Positions 24,991 through 37,390 of a DNA stretch of 64,000 nt are shown piece after piece. The notes under the pieces are model-generated. The model had not been told where the DNA came from. It saw nothing but the letters and a program-made list of their open reading frames with translations, and did not search any database. The position numbers and the translations under genes are program-made. The DNA is from Gordius sp. MW1 (lineage: Eukaryota > Nematomorpha > Gordioida > Gordea > Gordiidae): assembly GCA_964036665.1 (NCBI GenBank), contig OZ038528.1:9120501-9184500 (forward strand), read 5' to 3'. Each line of letters starts with the position of its first letter. Positions within the stretch are counted from its first letter, which is position 1.

Positions 24991-25676
24991 ACGTGAGTGC
25001 TTAATTTTTCAAAAATGCACTATGCGATCATGATTTTAAAGTAAGTTTTCTGATTCTGATAAATTTTTACTTTTTATCATCAAAACCACGTCTGAAAACG
25101 ACAACTTTCATCGGATGCATACGGTTGAAAGAAAAATATGTGAAAAATTTTGAGGTAAAAATATTTATTTTTTTCGATCTATGTGAAAGAGCATGAAAAA
25201 ATATATATAAGTAAGCCAATTTGAGAATCCTATTATCCTCGATTTACTTCCGAAAAGAGGATTTAGGCTGCGAGAACTATCATTTTGACATGAGACAACG
25301 TTTTATTGTTGCGATTAGTTTGTTGTATCGCAACGTGAGTGCTTAATTTTTGAAAATGTCTCTATGCGATCATGATTTCAAAGTAATAGTTTTTAGATTC
25401 TGATAAATTTTTACTTGGGATCATAGAAACCACGTCTGAAAACGACAACTTTCATCGGATGAATACGGTTCAAAGAAAAATATGTGAAAAATTTTGAGGT
25501 AAAAATATTTATTTTTTTCGATTCTATGTGAAAGAGTATGAAAAAAATATAAAAGTAAGCCAATTTAAGAATCCTATTATCCTCGATTTACTTCCGAAAA
25601 GAGGTTTTAAGCTGCCAGAACTATCATTTTGACAAAAGACAACGTTTTATTGTTGGGATTAGTTTGTTGTATCGCA
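24991..25676 (+). repeat. 4-monomer HOR unit, partial copy 2 (2 monomers)
   Basis: Monomers start at 24991 and 25333 and follow 23614 and 23956 at offset 1,377 bp, including the acatgagacaac variant. Small differences include gaggatttaggc near 25257 where copy 1 has gaggtttttagc. The end of the second monomer departs from copy 1, and the next unit begins. Confidence 0.7.
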
Positions 25677-28094
25677 ACGTGAGTGCCTAATTTTTCAAAA
25701 ATGCTCTATGCGATTATGATTTCAAAGTAATAGTTTTTAGATTCTGATAAATTTTTACTTGGGATCATAGAAACCACGTCTGAAAACGTCAACTTTCATC
25801 GGATAAATACGGTTCAAAGAAAAATATGTGAATAATTTTGAGGTAAAAATTTTTATTTTTTTTTGTTTCTATGTGAAAGAGCATAAAAAAATATATAAAA
25901 GTAAGCACATTTGAGAATCCTATTATCCTCGATTGACTTCCGAGAAGAGGTTTTAAGCTGCGATAACTATCATTTTGACAAAAGACAACGTTTTATTGTT
26001 GCGATTAGTTTGTTGTATCGCAACGTGAGTGCTTAATTTTTGAAAATTACTCTATGCGATCATGATTTCAAAGTAATAGTTTTTAGATTCTGATAAATTT
26101 TTACTTTTTATCATCGAAACCACGTCTGAAAACGACAACTTTCATCGGATGCATACGGTTGAAAAAAAAATATGTGAAAAATTTTGAGGTAAAAATATTT
26201 ATTTTTTTCGATTTTATGTGAAAGAGCATGAAAAAATATATATAAGTAAGCCAATTTGAGAATCCTATTATCCTCGATTTACTTCCGAAAAGAGGTTTTA
26301 AGCTGCCAGAACTATTCATTTTGACAAAAGACAACGTTTTATTGTTGCGATTAGTTTGTTGCTCCGCAACGTGAGTGCTTAATTTTTGAAAACTGCACTA
26401 TGCGATTATGATTTTAAAGTAATAGTTTTCTGATTCTGATAAATTTTTACTTTTTATCATCGAAACCACCTTCTGAAAACGACAACTTTCATCGGATACA
26501 TACGGTTGAAAGAAAAATATGTGAAAAATTTTGAGGTAAAAATATTTATTTTTTTCGATTCTATGTGAAAGAGCATGAAAAAACATATAAAAGTAAGCCA
26601 ATTTGAGAATCCTATTATCCTCGATTTACTTTCGAAAAGAGGTTTTAAGCTGCGAGAACTATCATTTTGACAAAAGACAAGGTTTTATTGTTGCGATTAG
26701 TTTGTTGTATCGCAACGTCAGTGGTTAATTTTTGAAAACTGCTCTATGCGATCATGATTTCAAAGTAATAGTTTTCTGATTCTGATAAATTTTTACTTTT
26801 TATAATGGATACCACGTTTGAAAACGACAACTTTTTTCGGATGAATACGGTTGAAAAAAAAATATGTGAAAAATTTTGAGGTAAAAATATTTATTTTTTT
26901 CGATCTATGTGAAAGAGCATGAAAAAATATATATAAGTAAGCCAATTTGAGAATCCTATTATCCTCGATTTACTTCCGAAAAGAGGTTTTTAGATGCGAG
27001 AACTATCATTTTGACATGAGACAACGTTTTTTTATTGCGATTAGTTTGTCGTATCGCAACGTGAGTGCTTAATTTTTGAAAATGGCTTTATGCGATCATG
27101 ATTTCAAAGTAATAGTTTTCAGATTCTGATAAATTTTTACTTGGGATCATAGAAACCACGTCTGAAAACGACAACTTTCATCGGATGCATACGGTTAAAA
27201 GAAAAATATGTGAAAAATTTTGAAGTAAAAATATTTATTTTTTTCGATTCTATGTGAAAGAGCATGAAAAAACATATAAAAGTAAGCCAATTTGAGAATC
27301 CTATTATCCTCGATTTACTTTCGAAAAGAGGTTTTAAGCTGCGAGAACTATCATTTTGACAAAAGACAAGGTTTTATTGTTGCGATTAGTTTGTTGTATC
27401 GCAACGTCAGTGGTTAATTTTTGAAAACTGCTCTATGCGATCATGATTTCAAAGTTATAGTTTTCTGATTCTGATAAATTTTTACTTTTTATAATGGATA
27501 CCACGTTTGAAAACGACAACTTTTTTCGGATGAATACGGTTGAAAAAAAAATATGTGAAAAATTTTGAGGTAAAAATATTTATTTTTTTCGATTCTATGT
27601 GAAAGAGCATGAAAAAATATATTAAAGTAAGCCAATTTAAGAATCCTATTATCCTCGATTGACTTCCGAAAAGAGGTTTTAAGCTGCCAGAACTATTCAT
27701 TTTGACAAAAGACAACGTTTTATTGTTGCGATTAGTTTGTTGTATCGCAACATGAGTGCTTAATTTTTGAAAATGGCTCTATGCGATCATGATTTCAAAG
27801 TAATAGTTTTTAGATTCTGATAAATTTTTACTTGGGATCATAGAAACCACGTCTTAAAACGACAAATTTCATCGGATGCATACGGTTGAAAGAAAAATAT
27901 GTGAAAAATTTTGAGGTAAAAATATTTATTTTTTTTGATTCTATGTGAAAGAGCATGAAAAAATATATAAAAGTAAGCACATTTGAGAATCCTATTATCC
28001 TAGATTGACTTCCAATAAGAGGTTTTAAGCTGCGAGAACTATCATTTTGACAAAAGACAACGTTTTATTGTTGGGATTAGTTTGTTGTATCGCA
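25677..28094 (+). repeat. 7-monomer HOR unit, copy 1 (2,418 bp)
   Basis: Monomers start at 25677, 26023, 26369, 26715, 27059, 27404 and 27750. The offset of 2,418 bp is fixed by attgttgggatt (25650 and 28068), acgtcaactttc (25786 and 28204) and aaccaccttctg (26464 and 28882). A shorter internal echo of 689 bp (two monomers) links 26715 and 27404, both starting acgtcagtggtt and carrying the divergent box ataatggataccacgtttg. These are among the most diverged monomers of the window. Confidence 0.78.
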
Positions 28095-29019
28095 ACGTGA
28101 GTGCCTAATTTTTCAAAAATGCTCTATGCGATTATGATTTCAAAGTAATAGTTTTTAGATTCTGATAAATTTTTACTTGGGATCATAGAAACCACGTCTG
28201 AAAACGTCAACTTTCATCGGATGAATACGGTTCAAAGAAAAATATGTGAATAATTTTGAGGTAAAAATTTTTATTTTTTTTTGTTTCTATGTGAAAGAGC
28301 ATAAAAAAATATATAAAAGTAAGCACATTTGAGAATCCTATTATCCTCGATTGACTTCCGAGAAGAGGTTTTAAGCTGCGATAACTATCATTTTGACAAA
28401 AGACAACGTTTTATTGTTGCGATTACTTTGTTGTATCGCAACGTGAATGCTTAGTTTTTGAAAATGGCTCTATGCGATCATGATTTCAAAGTAATAGTTT
28501 TTCGATTCTGATAAATTTTTACTTGGGATCATAGAAACCACTTCTGAAAACGACAACTTTCATCGGATGCATACGGTTGAAAGAAAAATATGTGAAAAAT
28601 TTTGAGGTAAAAATATTTATTTTTTTCGATTCTATGTGAAAGAGCATGAAAAAATATATAAAAGTAAGCCAATTTGAGAATCCTATTATCCTCGATTTAC
28701 TTCCGAAAAGAGGTTTTAAGCTGCCAGAACTATTCATTTTGACAAAACACAACGTTTTATTGTTGCGATTAGTTTGTTGCTCCGCAACGTGAGTGCTTAA
28801 TTTTTGAAAACTGCACTATGCGATTATGATTTTAAAGTAATAGTTTTCTGATTCTGATAAATTTTTACTTTTTATCATCGAAACCACCTTCTGAAAACGA
28901 CAACTTTCATCGGATGCATACGGTTGAAAGAAAAATATGTGAAAAATTTTGAGGTAAAAATATTTATTTTTTTCGATTCTATGTGAAAGAGCATGAAAAA
29001 ACATATAAAAGTAAGCCAA
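28095..29019 (+). repeat. 7-monomer HOR unit, partial copy 2
   Basis: Monomers start at 28095, 28441 and 28787 and follow 25677, 26023 and 26369 at offset 2,418 bp. At 28779-28788 the hairpin right arm is altered (gctccgcaac), exactly as at 26361-26370 in copy 1, so the broken arm was carried along with the unit. The next monomer end (near 29060) has a short deletion (aagctgaactatc) that marks the following 9-monomer repeat. Confidence 0.72.
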
Positions 29020-32000
29020 TTTGAGAATCCTATTATCCTCGATTTTCTTTCGAAAAGAGGTTTTAAGCTGAACTATCATTTTGACAAAAGACAAGGTTTT
29101 ATTGTTGCGATTAGTTTGTTGTATCGCAACGTCAGTGGTTAATTTTTGAAAACTGCTCTATGCGATCATGATTTCAAAGTAATAGTTTTCTGATTCTGAT
29201 AAATTTTTACTTTTTATAATGGATACCACGTTTGAAAACGACAACTTTTTTCGGATGAATACGGTTGAAAAAAAAATATGTGAAAAATTTTGAGGTAAAA
29301 TTATTTATTTTTTTCGATTCTATGTGAAAGAGCAGGAAAAAATATATAAAAGTAAGCCAATTTGAGAATCCTATTATCCTCGATTGACTTCCGAAAAGAG
29401 GTTTTAAGCTGCCAGAACTATTCATTTTGACAAAAGACAACGTTTTATTGTTGCGATTAGTTTGTTGTATCGCAACATGAGTGCTTAATTTTTGAAAATG
29501 GCTCTATGCGATCATGATTTCAAAGTAATAGTTTTTAGATTCTGATAAATTTTTACTTGGGATCATAGAAACCACGTCTTAAAACGACAACTTTCATCGG
29601 ATGCATACGGTTGAAAGAAAAATATGTGAAAAATTTTGAGGTAAAAATATTTTTTTTTTTGATTCTATGTGAAAGAGCATAAAAAATATATAAAAGTAAG
29701 CACATTTGAGAATCCTATTATCCTCGATTGACTTCCGATAAGAGGTTTTAAGCTGCGAGAACTATCATTTTGACAAAAGACAACGTTTTATTGTTGCGAT
29801 TAGTTTGTTGTATCGCAACGTGAGTGCTTAATTTTAGAAAATGGCTCTATGCGATCATGATTTCAAAGTAATAGTTTTTAGATTCTGATAAATTTTTACT
29901 TGGGATCATAGAAACCACGTCTGAAAACGACAACTTTCACCGGATGCATAGGGTTGAAAGAAAAATATGTGAAAAATTTTGAGGTAAAAATATTTATTTT
30001 TTTCGAATCTATGTGAAAGAGCATGAAAAAATATATAAAAGTAAGCCAATTTGAGAATCCTTTTATCCTCGATTTACTTCCGAAAAGAGGTTTTAAGCTG
30101 CCAGAACTATCATTTTGACAAAAGACAACGTTTTATTGTTGCGATTAGTTTGTTGTATCGCAACGTGAGTGCTTAATTTTTCAAAAATGCTCTATGCGAT
30201 TATGATTTCAAAGTAATAGTTTTTAGATTCTGATAAATTTTTACTTGGGATCATAGAAACCACGTCTGAAAAAGACAACTTTCATCAGATGAATACGGTT
30301 CAAAGAAAAATATGTGAAAAATTTTGAGGTAAAAATATTTATTTTTTTTGATTCTATGAGAAAGAGCATGAAAAAATATATAAAAGTAAGCACATTTGAG
30401 AATCCTATTATCCTCGATTGACTTCCGATAAGAGGTTTTAAGCTGCGAGAACTATCATTTTGACAAAAGACAACGTATTGTTGCGATTAGTTTGTTGTAT
30501 ACGTGAGTGCTTAATTTTTGAAAATTACTCTATGCGATCATGATTTCAAAGTAATAGTTTTGAGATTCTGATAAATTTTTACTTTTTATCATCGAAACCA
30601 CGTCTGAAAACGACAACTTTCATCGGATGCATACGGTTGAAAGAAAAATATGTGAAAAATTTTGAGGTAAAAATATTTATTTTTTTCGATTCTATGTGAA
30701 AGAGCATGAAAAAATATATATAAGTAAGCCAATTTGAGAATCCTATTATCCTCGATTTACTTCCGAAAAGAGGTTTTAAGCTGCCAGAACTATCATTTTG
30801 ACAAAAGACAACGTTTTATTGTTGCGATTAGTTTGTTGTATCGCAACGTGAGTGCTTAATTTTTGAAAATTACTCTATGCGATCATGATTTCAAAGTAAT
30901 AGTTTTTAGATTCTGATAAATTTTTATTTTTATCATCGAAACCACGTGTGAAAACGACAACTTTCATCGGATGCATACGGTTGAAAAAAAAATATGTGAA
31001 AAATTTTGAGGTAAAAATATTTATTTTTTTCGATTCTATGTGAAAGAGCATGAAAAAATATATATAAGTAAGCCAATTTGAGAATCCTATTATCCTCGAT
31101 TTACTTCCGAAAAGAGGTTTTAAGCTGCCAGAACTATCATTTTTAGAAAAGACAACGTTTTATTGTTGCGATTAGTTTGTTGTATCGCAACGTGAGTGCT
31201 TAATTTTTGAAAATGGCTCTATGCGATCATGATTTCAAAGTAATAGTTTTCAGATTCTGATAAATTTTTACTTGGGATCATAGAAACCACGTCTGAAAAC
31301 GACAACTTTCATCGGATGCATACGGTTGAAAAAAAAATATGTGAAAAATTTTGAGGTAAAAATATTTATTTTTTTCGATTCTATGTGAAAGAGCATGAAA
31401 AAATATATATAAGTAAGCCAATTTGAGAATCCTATTATCCTCGATTTACTTCCGAAAAGAGGTTTTTAGCTGCGAGAACTATCATTTGGACAAAAGACAA
31501 CGTTTTATTGTTGCGATTAGTTTGTTGTATCGCAACGTGAGTGCTTAATTTTTGAAAATGGCTCTATGCGATCATGATTTCAAAGTGATAGTTTTTAGAT
31601 TCTGATAAATTTTTACTTTTTATCATCGAAACCACGTCTGAAAACGACAACTTTCATCGGATGCATACGGTTGAAAGAAAAATATGTGAAAAATTTTGAG
31701 GTAAAAATATTTATTTTTTTCGATTCTATGTGAAAGGCATGAAAAAATATATATAAGTAAGCCAATTTGAGAATCCTATTATCCTCGATTTACTTCCGAA
31801 AAGAGGTTTTAAGCTGCCAGAACTATCATTTTAACAAAAGATAACGTTTTATTGTTGCGATTAGTTTGTTGTATCGCAACGTGAGTGCTTAATTTTTGAA
31901 AATGGCTCTATGCGATCATGATTTCAAAGTAATTAATCAGATTCTGATAAATTTTTACTTGGGATCATAGAAACCACGTCTGAAAACGACAACTTTCATC

Positions 32001-32108
32001 GGATGCAAACGGTTGAAAGAAAAATATGTGAAAAATTTTGAGGTAAAAATATTTATTTTTTTCGAATCTATGTGAAAGAGCATGAAAAAATAAATAAAAG
32101 TAAGAAAA
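29020..32108 (+). repeat. 9-monomer HOR unit, copy 1 (3,089 bp)
   Basis: Monomers start at 29129, 29475, 29818, 30163, 30501, 30846, 31190, 31535 and 31879. The segment recurs directly at 32109. Early marks are cgattttctttcg and aagctgaactatc, then acgtcagtggtt, cgtcttaaaacg, ttcaccgg, gaaaattactc, catttttagaaaag, catttggacaaaag, aaagtgatag, gaaaggcatg and attaatcagattctg. This copy has two small deletions, near 30475 (acgtattgttg) and 30500 (ttgtatacgtgag), totalling 7 bp, which fully explain the change of offset from 3,089 to 3,096 bp. Confidence 0.9.
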
Positions 32109-35100
32109 TTTGAGAATCCTATTATCCTCGATTTTCTTTCGAAAAGAGGTTTTAAGCTGAACTATCATTTTGACAAAAGACAAGGTTTTATTGTTGCGAT
32201 TAGTTTGTTGTATCGCAACGTCAGTGGTTAATTTTTGAAAACTGCTCTATGCGATCATGATTTCAAAGTAATAGTTTTCTGATTCTGATAAATTTTTACT
32301 TTTTATAATGGATACCACGTTTGAAAACGACAACTTTTTTCGGATGAATACGGTTGAAAAAAAAATATGTGAAAAATTTTGAGGTAAAATTATTTATTTT
32401 TTTCGATTCTATGTGAAAGAGCAGGAAAAAATATATAAAAGTAAGCCAATTTGAGAATCCTATTATCCTCGATTGACTTCCGAAAAGAGGTTTTAAGCTG
32501 CCAGAACTATTCATTTTGACAAAAGACAACGTTTTATTGTTGCGATTAGTTTGTTGTATCGCAACATGACTGCTTAATTTTTGAAAATGGCTCTATGCGA
32601 TCATGATTTCAAAGTAATAGTTTTTAGATTCTGATAAATTTTTACTTGGGATCATAGAAACCACGTCTTAAAACGACAACTTTCATCGGATGCATACGGT
32701 TGAAAGAAAAATATGTGAAAAATTTTGAGGTAAAAATATTTTTTTTTTTGATTCTATGTGAAAGAGCATAAAAAATATATAAAAGTAAGCACATTTGAGA
32801 ATCCTATTATCCTCGATTGACTTCCGATAAGAGGTTTTAAGCTGCGAGAACTATCATTTTGACAAAAGACAACGTTTTATTGTTGCGATTAGTTTGTTGT
32901 ATCGCAACGTGAGTGCTTAATTTTAGAAAATGGCTCTATGCGATCATGATTTCAAAGTAATAGTTTTTAGATTCTGATAAATTTTTACTTGGGATCATAG
33001 AAACCACGTCTGAAAACGACAACTTTCACCGGATGCATAGGGTTGAAAGAAAAATATGTGAAAAATTTTGAGGTAAAAATATTTATTTTTTTCGAATCTA
33101 TGTGAAAGAGCATGAAAAAATATATAAAAGTAAGCCAATTTGAGAATCCTTTTATCCTCGATTTACTTCCGAAAAGAGGTTTTAAGCTGCCAGAACTATC
33201 ATTTTGACAAAAGACAACGTTTTATTGTTGCGATTAGTTTGTTGTATCGCAACATGAGTGCTTAATTTTTCAAAAATGCTCTATGCGATTATGATTTCAA
33301 AGTAATAGTTTTTAGATTCTGATAAATTTTTACTTGGGATCATAGAAACCACGTCTGAAAAAGACAACTTTCATCAGATGAATACGGTTCAAAGAAAAAT
33401 ATGTGAAAAATTTTGAGGTAAAAATATTTATTTTTTTTGATTCTATGAGAAAGAGCATGAAAAAATATATAAAAGTAAGCACATTTGAGAATCCTATTAT
33501 CCTCGATTGACTTCCGATAAGAGGTTTTAAGCTGCGAGAACTATCATTTTGACAAAAGACAACGTTTTATTGTTGCGATTAGTTTGTTGTATCGCAACGT
33601 GAGTGCTTAATTTTTGAAAATTACTCTATGCGATCATGATTTCAAAGTAATAGTTTTGAGATTCTGATAAATTTTTACTTTTTATCATCGAAACCACGTC
33701 TGAAAACGACAACTTTCATCGGATGCATACGGTTGAAAGAAAAATATGTGAAAAATTTTGAGGTAAAAATATTTATTTTTTTCGATTCTATGTGAAAGAG
33801 CATGAAAAAATATATATAAGTAAGCCAATTTGAGAATCCTATTATCCTCGATTTACTTCCGAAAAGAGGTTTTAAGCTGCCAGAACTATCATTTTGACAA
33901 AAGACAACGTTTTATTGTTGCGATTAGTTTGTTGTATCGCAACGTGAGTGCTTAATTTTTGAAAATTACTCTATGCGATCATGATTTCAAAGTAATAGTT
34001 TTTAGATTCTGATAAATTTTTATTTTTATCATCGAAACCACGTGTGAAAACGACAACTTTCATCGGATGCATACGGTTGAAAAAAAAATATGTGAAAAAT
34101 TTTGAGGTAAAAATATTTATTTTTTTCGATTCTATGTGAAAGAGCATGAAAAAATATATATAAGTAAGCCAATTTGAGAATCCTATTATCCTCGATTTAC
34201 TTCCGAAAAGAGGTTTTAAGCTGCCAGAACTATCATTTTTAGAAAAGACAACGTTTTATTGTTGCGATTAGTTTGTTGTATCGCAACGTGAGTGCTTAAT
34301 TTTTGAAAATGGCTCTATGCGATCATGATTTCAAAGTAATAGTTTTCAGATTCTGATAAATTTTTACTTGGGATCATAGAAACCACGTCTGAAAACGACA
34401 ACTTTCATCGGATGCATACGGTTGAAAAAAAAATATGTGAAAAATTTTGAGGTAAAAATATTTATTTTTTTCGATTCTATGTGAAAGAGCATGAAAAAAT
34501 ATATATAAGTAAGCCAATTTGAGAATCCTATTATCCTCGATTTACTTCCGAAAAGAGGTTTTTAGCTGCGAGAACTATCATTTGGACAAAAGACAACGTT
34601 TTATTGTTGCGATTAGTTTGTTGTATCGCAACGTGAGTGCTTAATTTTTGAAAATGGCTCTATGCGATCATGATTTCAAAGTGATAGTTTTTAGATTCTG
34701 ATAAATTTTTACTTTTTATCATCGAAACCACGTCTGAAAACGACAACTTTCATCGGATGCATACGGTTGAAAGAAAAATATGTGAAAAATTTTGAGGTAA
34801 AAATATTTATTTTTTTCGATTCTATGTGAAAGGCATGAAAAAATATATATAAGTAAGCCAATTTGAGAATCCTATTATCCTCGATTTACTTCCGAAAAGA
34901 GGTTTTAAGCTGCCAGAACTATCATTTTAACAAAAGATAACGTTTTATTGTTGCGATTAGTTTGTTGTATCGCAACGTGAGTGCTTAATTTTTGAAAATG
35001 GCTCTATGCGATCATGATTTCAAAGTAATTAATCAGATTCTGATAAATTTTTACTTGGGATCATAGAAACCACGTCTGAAAACGACAACTTTCATCGGAT

Positions 35101-35204
35101 GCACACGGTTGAAAGAAAAATATGTGAAAAATTTTGAGGTAAAAATATTTATTTTGTTCGAATCTATGTGAAAGAGCATGAAAAAATAAATAAAAGTAAG
35201 AAAA
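32109..35204 (+). repeat. 9-monomer HOR unit, copy 2 (3,096 bp)
   Basis: Monomers start at 32218, 32564, 32907, 33252, 33597, 33942, 34286, 34631 and 34975. I found only a handful of changes from copy 1, including acatgactgc near 32564 against acatgagtgc, acatgagtg at 33252 against acgtgagtg, and gcacacgg near 35101 against gcaaacgg near 32005. The junction between copies lies in the conserved stretch tttgagaatcctattatcct at 32109 onward, so the exchange point can only be placed to about 25 bp. Confidence 0.9.
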
Positions 35205-37390
35205 TTTGAGAATCCTATTATCCTCGATTTACTTCCGAAAAGAGGTTTTAAGCTGCCAGAACTATTCATTTTGACAAAAGACAACGTTTTATTGTTGCGA
35301 TTAGTTTGTTGTATCGCAACGTGAGTGCTTAATTTTGGAAAATGGCTCTATGCGATCATGATTTCAAAGTAATAGTTTTCAGATTCTGATAAATTTTTAC
35401 TTGTTGGGATCATAGAAACCACGTCTGAAAACGACAACTTTCATCGGATGCATACGGTTGAAAGAAAAATATGTGAAAAATTTTGAGGTAAAAATATTTG
35501 TTTTTTTCGATTCTATGTGAAAGAGCATGAAAAAATATATATAAGTAAGCCAATTTGAGAATCCTATTATCCTCGATTTACTTCCGAAAAGAGGTTTTTA
35601 GCTGCGAGAACTATCATTTTGACAAAAGACAACGTTTTATTGTTGCGATTAGTTTGTTGTATCGCAACGTGAGTGCTTAATTTTTGAAAATGGCTCTATG
35701 CGATCATGATTTCAAAGTAATAATTTTTTAGATTCTGATAAATTTTTACTTGGGATCATAGAAACCACGTCTGAAAACGACAACTTTCATCAGATGAATA
35801 CGGTTCAAAGAAAAATATGTGAAAAATTTTGTGGTAAAAATATTTATTTTTTTCGATTCTATGTGAAAGAGCATGAAAAAATATATATAAGTAAGCCAAT
35901 TTGAGAATCCTATTATCCTCGATATACTTCCGAAAAGAGGTTTTAAGCTGCCAGAACTATCATTTTTACAAAAGACAACATTTATTTTTGCGATTAGTTT
36001 GCTGTACGCAACGTGAGTGCTTAATTTTTGAAAATGGCTCTATGCGATCATGATTTCAAAGTAATAGTTTTCAGATTCTGATAAATTTTTACTTGGGATC
36101 ATAGAAACCACGTCTGAAAACGACAACTTTCATCGGATGCATACGGTTGAAATAAAAATATGTGAAAAATTTTGAGGTAAAAATATTTATTTTTTTCGAT
36201 TCTATGTGAAAGAGCATGAAAAAATATATATAAGTAAGCCAATTTGAGAATCCTATTATCCTCGATATACTTCCGAAAAGAGGTTTTAAGCTGCCAGAAC
36301 TATCATTTTTACAAAAGACAACGTTTTATTGTTGCGATTAGTTTGTTGTATCGCAACGTGAGTGCTTAATTTTTCAAAAATGCACTATGCGATCATGATT
36401 TTAAAGTAATAGTTTTCTGATTCTGATAAATTTTTACTTTTTATCATCAAAACCACGTCTGAAAACGACAACTTTCATCGGATGCATACGGTTGAAAGAA
36501 AAATATGTGAAAAATTTTGAGGTAAAAATATTTATTTTTTTCGATCTATGTGAAAGAGCATGAAAAAATATATATAAGTAAGCCAATTTGAGAATCCTAT
36601 TATCCTCGATTTACTTCCGAAAAGAGGTTTTTAGCTGCGAGAACTATCATTTTGACAAAAGACAACGTTTTATTGTTGCGATTAGTTTGTTGTATCGCAA
36701 CGTGAGTGCTTAATTTTTGAAAATGGCTCTATGCGATCATGATTTCAAAGTAATAGTTTTTAGATTCTGATAAATTTTTACTTGGGATCATAGAAACCAC
36801 GTCTGAAAACGACAACTTTCATCGGATGAATACGGTTCAAAGAAAAATATGTGAAAATTTTTGTGGTAAAAATATTTATTTTTTTCGATTCTATGTGAAA
36901 GAGCATGAAAAAATATATAAAAGTAAGCCAATTTGAGAATCCTATAATCCTCGATTTACTTCCGAAAAAAGGTTTTAAGCTGCCAGAACTATTGATTTTG
37001 ACAAAAGACAACGTTTTATTTTTGCGATTAGTTTGTTGTATCGCAACGTGAGTGCTTAATTTTTGAAAATGGCTCTATGCGATCATGATTTCAAAGTAAT
37101 AGTTTTCAGATTCTGATAAATTTTTACTTGGGATCATAGAAACCACGTCTGAAAACGACAACTTTCATCGGATGCATACGGTTGAAAGAAAAATATGTGA
37201 AAAATTTTGAGGTAAAAATATTTATTTTTTTCGATTCTATGTGAAAGAGCATGAAAAAATATATATAAGTAAGCCAATTTGAGAATCCTATTATCCTCGA
37301 TTTACTTCCGAAAAGAGGTTTTTAGCTGCGAGAACTATCATTTTGACAAAAGACAACGTTTTATTGTTGCGATTAGTTTGTTGTATCGCA
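35205..37390 (+). repeat. Six-monomer stretch with G-S-C trimer module
   Basis: Monomers start at 35319, 35667, 36011, 36356, 36700 and 37046. The order from 35667 is a gatgaatacggttcaaag/ttgtggtaaa monomer (call it G), a standard monomer (S, here with cgatatacttcc), and a caaaaatgcac monomer (C, with cgatctatg), followed by another G at 36700. The run 36011-37045 is matched at 45596-46628. The monomer at 35319 has a 3-bp insertion (acttgttggg, near 35400) and is 348 bp; the hairpin right arm is damaged near 36004 (gctgtacgcaac). Confidence 0.7.
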
